DNA from: Candidatus Kaiserbacteria bacterium
Lineage (GTDB): Bacteria; Patescibacteriota; Minisyncoccia; Phycocordibacterales; UBA918
Direction: 5' to 3'
NCBI GenBank assembly: GCA_020428895.1
Contig: JAGQLZ010000038.1
Location: 1,288 to 6,695, forward strand
DNA length: 5,408 nt
The notes beneath the pieces were generated by a model. That model had not been told where the DNA came from and did no database searches. It saw nothing but the letters and a program-made list of their open reading frames with translations. Positions 1-4,896 of the stretch are shown one piece after another. Within the stretch, counting starts at the first letter, position 1, and every line of letters begins with the position of its first letter. The position numbers and the translations under genes were made by a program.

Positions 1-24
1 TGGCGCTTTTTTCTGTGGAGTTTT

Positions 25-420
25 TTATATCATTGCTAGAGTTGATCCCCAACACGGATTAGATGCACTCCACGGTTGTGTACCCTGCTTTTCATATAAA
101 TGACGAGCATAGGCCATATTGTCGTACAAATCATCAAGATTAAGACCAAGTGATACTGCTGTATCTTCATGGTATCTCTTATTGATTTGCATAACTCCCG
201 TGTCAGCTGGGTCGACTCTACCTGAGAGTACTGAACCATCTGTTAGAGTATGTCTAAATGTTGATTCACAACGAGCAATTTGAACCATTACAGGAATGTC
301 TTGGAAATAGTTACGAACGATACTTTCCGTATCCCCCGCTTCTGTCAGCCAAATTTCCGATTCAGTCGCTTGGTTTGTAATGCTTCCGTACGCAGTATCT
401 GGCGAAATCGCCGATACCAC
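25..420 (-). CDS. SLT/lysozyme-like domain protein, N-terminus unresolved
   Basis: Probable secreted peptidoglycan-cleaving enzyme of the lysozyme-like/SLT lytic transglycosylase superfamily. With the GTG at 418-420 as start the product is 131 residues. The likely catalytic glutamate is E52 in ARCESTF, followed by the fold's typical DTGVMQIN (73-80) and a helix with YARHLYEKQG and PWSASNPCW (116-124). C51 and C123 could form a disulfide outside the cell (inference). The GTG is probably not the true start. The same frame continues upstream for 18 codons that encode a signal peptide, until an in-frame TAA at 475-477, and an ATG lies only four codons before that stop. No Shine-Dalgarno sequence precedes the GTG. 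The gene stands alone behind a strong promoter. It may be intact with a non-standard start, a recent pseudogene, or affected by a sequencing error. The family call is firm; exact substrate and whether it is active are unknown. Confidence 0.75.
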   Translation of the reverse strand: MVSAISPDTAYGSITNQATESEIWLTEAGDTESIVRNYFQDIPVMVQIARCESTFRHTLTDGSVLSGRVDPADTGVMQINKRYHEDTAVSLGLNLDDLYDNMAYARHLYEKQGTQPWSASNPCWGSTLAMI

Positions 421-489
421 ACCTGTTGCAGCTAATAGTGCAGCAATAACAGTGGATATAATAAGCCAATGGTCTTATCGGACAAACAT
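421..489 (-). other. In-frame signal-peptide coding segment interrupted by TAA
   Basis: Read in the frame of the SLT gene, this stretch gives M-F-V-R-stop-D-H, then the hydrophobic run WLIISTVIAALLAATGVV, then SAISPD. That is a textbook signal peptide with probable cleavage after V-S-A, just past the GTG at 420. The ATG is at 487-489 and the stop at 475-477. A single base change (TAA from AAA) would restore a basic n-region, MFVRKDHW. Alternatives are initiation at ATT (460-462), or a TTG start at 484-486 in another frame (M-S-D-K-T-I-G-L-L) followed by a frameshift into this frame. The hydrophobic reading is directly visible; the cause of the interruption is inference. Confidence 0.6.
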
Positions 490-504
490 CGACCAAAGTC
501 GATG
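487..504 (-). repeat. Perfect inverted repeat in the SLT leader
   Basis: CATCGAC, a 4-base loop, then GTCGATG: a perfect 7-bp stem in the predicted 5' leader of the SLT gene, about 30 bases after the expected transcription start. Its 3' arm contains the ATG at 487-489, so the folded RNA would hide that start codon. It is followed by TTTGT rather than a real U-tract, so it is a poor intrinsic terminator. It could act in translation control or as a weak terminator for read-through from the stomatin gene (inference). Confidence 0.45.
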
Positions 505-540
505 ACCGCAAAATCATAACATAACCAGCGGATTTTTATT

Positions 541-569
541 ACTATATCACACTTTATACTTATTGTCAA
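541..569 (-). promoter_or_regulatory. Strong sigma70-type promoter for the SLT gene
   Basis: On the minus strand the -35 box is TTGACA (564-569, perfect consensus). A 17-bp spacer is followed by the -10 box TATAGT (541-546), preceded by TGA, which is an extended -10 (TGn). Transcription should begin near 534, giving a leader of about 45 bases to the ATG at 489 or about 115 bases to the GTG at 420. The -35 lies only 7 bp beyond the stop codon of the stomatin gene, so the SLT gene has its own transcription unit. Confidence 0.8.
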
Positions 570-576
570 CTAGGTA

Positions 577-1347
577 CTATTCCTTAGTATTTTTGGCGTT
601 TGTATCTAGCCACTGAGTTACTCCTTCAACTGCTCGCAAAACCTCAATCGGAGTAGCAAAAATAACGGTATTTGATTGGTCTGAAGACAAATCGTTTAAG
701 GTTTGTAGGGTTCTTAGATGTAGAGCGCCCGGTGCCTGAGAAAGCATTTTAGCAGCTTTAGAAATATTTTCAGCTGCTACCACTTCCCCTTCTGCATTAA
801 TAATGACCGCTCGTCTCTCACGCTCTGCTTCAGCTTGCTTGGCAATTGTTCGTTCCATATCTTCTGGTAAGAAGAAGTCTTTTAGCTCAACATTTTCAAC
901 CGCAATTCCCCAAGCATCTGTTTCGGCATCAATAATTTCCTGAATTCGTTCTGACAACTTGTCTCGTTCAGCTAAAACTTCGTCAAGTTCAGCACCACCA
1001 ACTATGTTACGCATAGTCGTTTGAGCTAACTGAGAAACTGCAAATCGAAAATCTTCGACTTCAAGAACTGCTTTAGCAGCATCTGACACTTTGTAATAAA
1101 TTACAGCATTGATACTAGCCGACACGTTATCACGCGTAATTACTTTTTGGTCTGGTACGTCAACAGCCTTAACTCGCAAATCCACTTTTTGCATCGTCTG
1201 AAAAATTGGAATAATAATGCTCCATCCCGGCTTTCTTAAGCCTGTGTAGCGGCCCATAGTTAATACAACACCGCGCTCATATTGTTTAACCTCTCTAAGA
1301 AAAGCAATCAATAAAAATATAATGACTACTATTGCTAAATACAGCAT
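577..1347 (-). CDS. Stomatin/slipin-like SPFH (band 7) membrane protein
   Basis: A 256-residue SPFH/prohibitin-domain protein of the stomatin (slipin) type, expected to assemble into oligomers on the cytoplasmic membrane and organise membrane domains or proteases. Residues 2-17 form one hydrophobic anchor. The SPFH domain follows, with QYERGVVLTMGRYTGLRKPGW (about 22-42), RVKAVDVPDQKVITRDNVS (58-76) and a coiled-coil region rich in Glu, Arg and Ala (about 163-200) that carries the stomatin signature KQAEAERERRAVIINAEGE. PGALHLRTLQTL (206-217) resembles the conserved C-terminal segment of stomatins. The length is typical for prokaryotic members. The gene ends in TAG. No Shine-Dalgarno sequence precedes the ATG. 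The usual bacterial partner, NfeD, is not adjacent. The family is very clear, but the physiological role in this organism is unknown. Confidence 0.92.
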   Translation of the reverse strand: MLYLAIVVIIFLLIAFLREVKQYERGVVLTMGRYTGLRKPGWSIIIPIFQTMQKVDLRVKAVDVPDQKVITRDNVSASINAVIYYKVSDAAKAVLEVEDFRFAVSQLAQTTMRNIVGGAELDEVLAERDKLSERIQEIIDAETDAWGIAVENVELKDFFLPEDMERTIAKQAEAERERRAVIINAEGEVVAAENISKAAKMLSQAPGALHLRTLQTLNDLSSDQSNTVIFATPIEVLRAVEGVTQWLDTNAKNTKE

Positions 1348-1375
1348 AAAATAATTAAGTTAACGAATATTGTCT

Positions 1376-1406
1376 AGTGTATCATTTAATCTACATCTTG
1401 TGCCAA
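1376..1406 (-). promoter_or_regulatory. Candidate promoter for the stomatin gene
   Basis: On the minus strand TGATACACT (1376-1384) is an extended -10 element with hexamer TACACT, located just after the ROK kinase stop codon. A possible -35, TTGGCA, lies at 1401-1406 inside the end of the ROK gene, but the 19-bp spacer is long, so the extended -10 would have to carry much of the recognition. The predicted start near 1369 leaves a leader of about 22 bases. The same nine bases occur at 4238-4246 ahead of the LOG gene. Confidence 0.4.
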
Positions 1407-2222
1407 AACTAGGCCTCCATATAGACAAGCCTCATCTCCCAGCTTTGACACAGTGATAAAAGGACATGGAACAAATTCATCTAAAACATCAACGGTGTAT
1501 CTTCTAATCGCTTCAATCGGTATCGCCGGATCACCAGTCATCATTTTGCCTCCGAGCACAATTACGTCTGGTGACCAATATAAAATTGTATTTCTAAGAC
1601 CTTGTGATAAATACTCAGCAAGCTCGTCCCAAATAACATCATTTTGGGGAATATCTTTTGGTTTTACGCCAAGTCTTTCTTCAACAGCGGTGCCTGATAC
1701 TAAATTCTCTAGGGTTGGTGTAATATCATCTCCTAAGACAGTTCGATCAATATCTAAAATTTGATGACCTGGTTCAAAACCCATACTGGCCTGGTCAACT
1801 TTTCCAGCTTCTACTTTCACACCACCTACTCCAGTACTGATACTATGATAAACAACAATATCAATATCTTTTCCAGCACCATAAACTGCCTCTCCTAAAC
1901 CAGCTAAGGCTGTATCATTTTCTAACCTTACTTCTATTTTATAAAGCTTTTCTAAATCCTTTTTTAATGGTTTCTTAACCCAATCAGTTAAAACTCCATC
2001 ATTCTGTAACATTGACCGGTCTTCAGTCAATAAACCCCTAATACCACAGGCTACAAATTCAGGTTTTTTAATTTCTAATTTTTTGGTGGCTTCCGAAATC
2101 TTTTCAATACCTTTTTTATATAAATTTGGAGTTTTAAAAACTTCAACTGCTGACAAGGTTTCGCCATCATCTGATCTAGCAATTCTTGTGTAGGTACCTC
2201 CAATATCAATTAAACAAATCAT
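1386..2222 (-). CDS. ROK-family sugar kinase, probable glucokinase
   Basis: A 278-residue ASKHA-fold kinase of the ROK family, which phosphorylates a hexose with ATP in the cytoplasm. Motifs in order: phosphate-1 loop DIGGTYTR (6-13); catalytic aspartate D103 within LENDTALAGLGEA; phosphate-2 loop SISTGVGGVKVEAGK (127-141); sugar-binding E-x-G-H at 150-153 (EPGH); adenosine motif DVIVLGGKMM (219-228); and C-terminal LGDEACLYGG. The CxCGxxGC zinc-binding motif that normally follows E-x-G-H is absent: no cysteine lies between H153 and SGTA (176-179). There is no helix-turn-helix domain, so this is a kinase and not a ROK repressor. Its ATG overlaps the TGA of the isomerase gene (ATGA) and has no Shine-Dalgarno sequence, which suggests translational coupling. 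Adjacency to phosphoglucose isomerase supports glucose as substrate, but N-acetylmannosamine, fructose or allose cannot be excluded. Confidence 0.85.
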   Translation of the reverse strand: MICLIDIGGTYTRIARSDDGETLSAVEVFKTPNLYKKGIEKISEATKKLEIKKPEFVACGIRGLLTEDRSMLQNDGVLTDWVKKPLKKDLEKLYKIEVRLENDTALAGLGEAVYGAGKDIDIVVYHSISTGVGGVKVEAGKVDQASMGFEPGHQILDIDRTVLGDDITPTLENLVSGTAVEERLGVKPKDIPQNDVIWDELAEYLSQGLRNTILYWSPDVIVLGGKMMTGDPAIPIEAIRRYTVDVLDEFVPCPFITVSKLGDEACLYGGLVLAQDVD

Positions 2223-3481
2223 ATATTTAATATACGCTTGGTGTGTTTTTTATATAATTCAACATTTGGTTGATCAAAAGCGTTAACATTCATCAGCTCA
2301 GCCACGTACATAGTCTCTCTCATACGCATTCCCATAAATTGACCGATTGAATAAGGTAACGATTCATCTTCTAAAATAGTCGATCGATACGGTAGATTGC
2401 TTTCTTGATAAGCACTTTCAACCCCTTTATATATACCTAACAAAATTTCATCCATTGAATGTTTAGACAGCTTAGGAATGAACGAAAAAAAATCTGGTAC
2501 GTTTATCCCTGAATCTGGCTCTTCAAGTAATACAATATCGGTATAAACATCAGGGAATTTACTAAAGTACAGTTGAGCAACTGAATGTAATTCAACTGGA
2601 GTAGTCACTACCGGCAACATACCAAACTTCAAAACTTTGCCATCTTTGGTAGTCGGTTTACCGATACTTTCTGCAAACAACTGCCGGTACCAAAAACCAA
2701 GTTTTTGTAATCGAACATCAAAACCAAAAAAATTACAGATTTTATCGCCCTTTTTTGCGTGCAAATATATACGCGCAGCATTCTCTGCGGAAATTTCTTC
2801 AAAACTAGAATCAGAAGAATCTTCAAAACCGGCTAAAATTTCTTCAATATCATGCCCTAATAAAGTTAGTGGAATAATACCCACTGCAGTAAAAACTGAA
2901 TACCTACCGCCAACTATTTCAGGCATCTCTATGGTTTCTGCTCCAATATCTTTAGCTTCTTTAAGAAAAGATGTGTCCGGATTACCAATAAATATACTCT
3001 GACTATATATTCCCTTCCCCATCTTATTTCGTAACGACTCAAGTAAAACTGAAGCATTAGCCAAAGTTTCTGTAGTGTTGCCTGATTTACTAATTATACA
3101 AACCGCCACATCGCGAGCTCGTACTTTACGTAAATCTTTAAGTAATTTCTGAATCCGGAATGAAGATATGGTATCTAGTACGTGTAATTGTACTTTTCTA
3201 TCTACGCTATCTAAAGCTGCATCAATTGCCTCTATACCCAAACTTGATCCACCGATACCAACTACGATTAAGTGTGATATACGTGAAAATTTCTTTTTTA
3301 ATCTAGCTGCTTCAGCTAGCATGTTTTCATCTTTAAATACTGCTAGAGAATACTCTGGCACTGAATCATCATCATTATTTATCACTTCGGTTATGTACTG
3401 ACGATAATTATCAAGTCTTTTAACTTCACGTCCAATCGCCGCTTCTGTTACTTTAGCCGTATCATGATAAAAAACTTGCAT
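2219..3481 (-). CDS. pgi: Glucose-6-phosphate isomerase
   Basis: Phosphoglucose isomerase interconverts glucose 6-phosphate and fructose 6-phosphate in the cytoplasm. The 420-residue product is of the short bacterial type. It has two SIS domains, the first with VVGIGGSSLG (73-82) and the phosphate-binding SKSGNTTET (131-139). GGRYSVFTAVG (191-201) matches the family's GGR-S motif. The catalytic base region QLFAESIGK (267-275) contains E271, the ring-opening histidine is H299 in PVELHS, and the C-terminal NVNAFDQPNVELYKK (398-412) holds the active-site lysine (K411 or K412). All expected catalytic residues appear to be present. The start at 3481 lies 3 bp after the LOG gene stop and has an AGGTG ribosome-binding site. 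Its TGA stop overlaps the ATG of the ROK kinase. Gene order suggests one operon covering phosphorylation and isomerisation of glucose. Confidence 0.95.
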   Translation of the reverse strand: MQVFYHDTAKVTEAAIGREVKRLDNYRQYITEVINNDDDSVPEYSLAVFKDENMLAEAARLKKKFSRISHLIVVGIGGSSLGIEAIDAALDSVDRKVQLHVLDTISSFRIQKLLKDLRKVRARDVAVCIISKSGNTTETLANASVLLESLRNKMGKGIYSQSIFIGNPDTSFLKEAKDIGAETIEMPEIVGGRYSVFTAVGIIPLTLLGHDIEEILAGFEDSSDSSFEEISAENAARIYLHAKKGDKICNFFGFDVRLQKLGFWYRQLFAESIGKPTTKDGKVLKFGMLPVVTTPVELHSVAQLYFSKFPDVYTDIVLLEEPDSGINVPDFFSFIPKLSKHSMDEILLGIYKGVESAYQESNLPYRSTILEDESLPYSIGQFMGMRMRETMYVAELMNVNAFDQPNVELYKKHTKRILNI

Positions 3482-3484
3482 AGC

Positions 3485-4231
3485 TTACACCTGTCTAACT
3501 AGCTTTCCATTAGTACTTTTGACAATATATTTAACTGCTTCGTCAACTGAATCAACCAGATGGATTAAGTCTAAATCCTCTTTGCTAATAGTTTTGTATT
3601 TTTTAAGCATAGTTTTTTCAAAAAATGCTATGAGTGGCTCCCAGTAATCCTTACCGAAAAGAACAATCGGGATTTGTTCGATTTTCTTTGTTTGAATTAA
3701 AGTTATTATTTCAAAAAACTCATCCATCGTACCGAACCCGCCTGGAAAATATATATAGGCTTCAGAAGCAAACGCTAACATTACTTTTCTTGAAAAGAAA
3801 AAGTCAAAGTTTAAAGACTCTGTTACATAAGGATTTAACTTTTGTTCAAAGGGTAGATCAATATTAAAACCAATTGATTTACCACCTACCTTAAAGCCTC
3901 CAACATTAGATGCTTCCATAATACCTGGACCACCACCAGTAATAATAGCGAATCCTTTTTTGGCTAACTTAGCTGAAAGCTCTTCAGCCATTTTGTAATA
4001 TTCATCTGAAGGATCAGTTCTAGCGCTACCAAATACACTTACTGCTAATCCATGCTTTCGTAAAATTTCAAAACCTTGAACAAATTCCGACATTATGCGA
4101 AACACTCGCCAAGATTGTATCGCGTCACCATTTGATCCATCTGGATCAAGTAAATCAGTAATTACGCGACAATTTTCTGGACCTTTATTTTTTGTTTTAG
4201 ACCCTTTTTTACCTAACAATTTTCGTACCAT
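3485..4231 (-). CDS. LOG-family (TIGR00730-type) nucleotide phosphoribohydrolase
   Basis: A 248-residue Rossmann-fold protein of the LOG/YvdD family, often mislabelled lysine decarboxylase. Characterised members hydrolyse nucleoside or cytokinin 5'-monophosphates to free base and ribose 5-phosphate. Visible motifs: SVFGSART (65-72); ITGGGPGIMEASNVGG (97-112); SRKVM (147-151), which supplies the conserved Arg-Lys; and the signature PGGFGTMDEFFE (163-174). The first 55 residues form an extension that begins lysine-rich (KKGSKTKNKG) and contains WRVFRIMSEFVQGFE, a segment shared by the longer TIGR00730 members. The ATG has no Shine-Dalgarno sequence, but an extended -10 lies directly upstream, as expected for a leaderless mRNA. 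It is the first gene of the LOG-pgi-ROK cluster. The actual nucleotide substrate cannot be read from the sequence, and cytokinin activation in particular should not be assumed. Confidence 0.88.
   Translation of the reverse strand: MVRKLLGKKGSKTKNKGPENCRVITDLLDPDGSNGDAIQSWRVFRIMSEFVQGFEILRKHGLAVSVFGSARTDPSDEYYKMAEELSAKLAKKGFAIITGGGPGIMEASNVGGFKVGGKSIGFNIDLPFEQKLNPYVTESLNFDFFFSRKVMLAFASEAYIYFPGGFGTMDEFFEIITLIQTKKIEQIPIVLFGKDYWEPLIAFFEKTMLKKYKTISKEDLDLIHLVDSVDEAVKYIVKSTNGKLVRQV
3488..3492 (-). promoter_or_regulatory. Shine-Dalgarno site for pgi
   Basis: AGGTG on the minus strand, six bases before the pgi ATG, matches part of the AGGAGGTGA consensus. It sits in the last codons of the LOG gene. 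It is the only clear Shine-Dalgarno site ahead of a gene in the window, and it belongs to an operon-internal gene. It supports the ATG at 3479-3481 as the pgi start. Confidence 0.6.
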
Positions 4232-4237
4232 TACATA

Positions 4238-4246
4238 AGTGTATCA
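4238..4246 (-). promoter_or_regulatory. Candidate extended -10 promoter of the LOG-pgi-ROK operon
   Basis: TGATACACT on the minus strand contains TGn plus the hexamer TACACT (4238-4243). Six bases separate the hexamer from the ATG, so the predicted +1 is the A of the start codon at 4231, giving a leaderless transcript. No good -35 box is seen 16-18 bp upstream. The same nonamer occurs at 1376-1384. It lies in the 43-bp gap after the exonuclease stop codon. Confidence 0.5.
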
Positions 4247-4274
4247 CGGTCACTACTACTAAAGTGGTAAGTAT

Positions 4275-4874
4275 TTACACAGTTAACCAAGGAATTGGAA
4301 AATTTTCGAATTCTGGTAAAAGTTTTTTATCAAAAAGCAAACGTGAAGTAACTTCAGCGTGAGAGAGCGCCCCAGTTAACGCATTATGTGGCTGAGGTTC
4401 TTCTGGAATTCCGCAGTAATTTAAAACTGCATCAAGATCAAGGGCTGAGCGCCGATGTTGTGCATCTACTGGTGGTTGCTGGCCGGATTTTATTATATGC
4501 ATCCAACATAGCGTGTGTGTATCAATAGTGCGATAGGCTAAATCCCATGATAAACCAATCCGGCCAGCTGCTGCTTTAACATAATCCCTATCAAAAGATG
4601 GATTCTGTCCAGTAATGGTTCGATCGGCCATGTGCTGTGTCCATTCTAAAAACTGAGTTACCAACTCTCCTTCTGTCGGTTTATTAATATCAGTAATTTC
4701 TGCTTCGGTAAAACCACACACTTCCAAAGCTTCAGCATTCATACGTGCTCCATCCCAAATTCTACATTCACCATAAAAACGATTGTCTGGATTTTCAAAA
4801 TCAACTGCACCAATAGATACTATTGAATGAACATTATAATCAGTTCCAGAAGCTTCAACATCAAGAATTAACAT
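4275..4874 (-). CDS. DEDDh-type 3'-5' exonuclease (DnaQ-like fold)
   Basis: A 199-residue single-domain protein of the RNase H-fold/DnaQ exonuclease superfamily, which removes nucleotides from 3' ends of DNA or RNA using two metal ions. ExoI is LDVEASG (4-10) with D5 and E7. ExoII is GQNPSFDRDYV (89-99) with D95. ExoIII is PHNALTGALSHAEV (162-175) with H163. In standard DEDDh enzymes the residue five after this histidine is the fourth metal-binding aspartate; here it is G168 (codon GGG), with E174 nearby. The protein may use another acidic residue, belong to a divergent subfamily, or be impaired. There is no polymerase, BRCT or helicase domain, so it is either a stand-alone proofreading/repair nuclease or an RNase T- or oligoribonuclease-like enzyme. 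The start at 4874 has no Shine-Dalgarno sequence and follows the membrane-protein gene by 22 bp. Confidence 0.85.
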   Translation of the reverse strand: MLILDVEASGTDYNVHSIVSIGAVDFENPDNRFYGECRIWDGARMNAEALEVCGFTEAEITDINKPTEGELVTQFLEWTQHMADRTITGQNPSFDRDYVKAAAGRIGLSWDLAYRTIDTHTLCWMHIIKSGQQPPVDAQHRRSALDLDAVLNYCGIPEEPQPHNALTGALSHAEVTSRLLFDKKLLPEFENFPIPWLTV

Positions 4875-4880
4875 ACGATA

Positions 4881-4886
4881 ATGATA
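4881..4886 (-). promoter_or_regulatory. Possible -10 box for the exonuclease gene
   Basis: TATCAT on the minus strand is separated by six bases from the ATG at 4872-4874, the same geometry as at the LOG gene, which would give a leaderless mRNA. No extended -10 and no convincing -35 are present. The exonuclease could instead be co-transcribed with the YihY-like gene, which ends 22 bp upstream. Confidence 0.3.
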
Positions 4887-4896
4887 TTAACATCTT

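Noticed and set aside
1..24. Minus-strand sequence ending in GCGCCA at the window edge, considered as a tRNA 3' end or the start of a terminator.
   Set aside because: Only 24 bases are available and no stem or cloverleaf can be formed inside the window.
475..477. Reassigned stop codon that would let TAA be read through in the signal peptide.
   Set aside because: TAA ends several other genes here (ROK, LOG, exonuclease, membrane protein and the SLT gene itself), TAG ends the stomatin and TGA ends pgi, so the standard code holds.
555..560. TATACT on the plus strand as a divergent promoter reading into the stomatin gene antisense.
   Set aside because: There is no -35 at proper spacing and no gene downstream on that strand. 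It lies inside the spacer of the strong minus-strand promoter and is expected by chance in AT-rich DNA.
1453..3401. Open frames on the plus strand within the ROK and pgi genes (1453-1764, 2637-3002, 3168-3401).
   Set aside because: They are antisense to well-conserved genes with clear motifs, resemble no family and are explained as shadow frames.
3634..3867. Plus-strand open frame of 77 codons inside the LOG gene.
   Set aside because: It is antisense to the conserved PGGFGT region of the LOG gene and has no recognisable features.
4232..4274. CACT...AGTG as a terminator hairpin after the exonuclease gene.
   Set aside because: The stem is only four base pairs with an 8-base loop and no U-tract follows.
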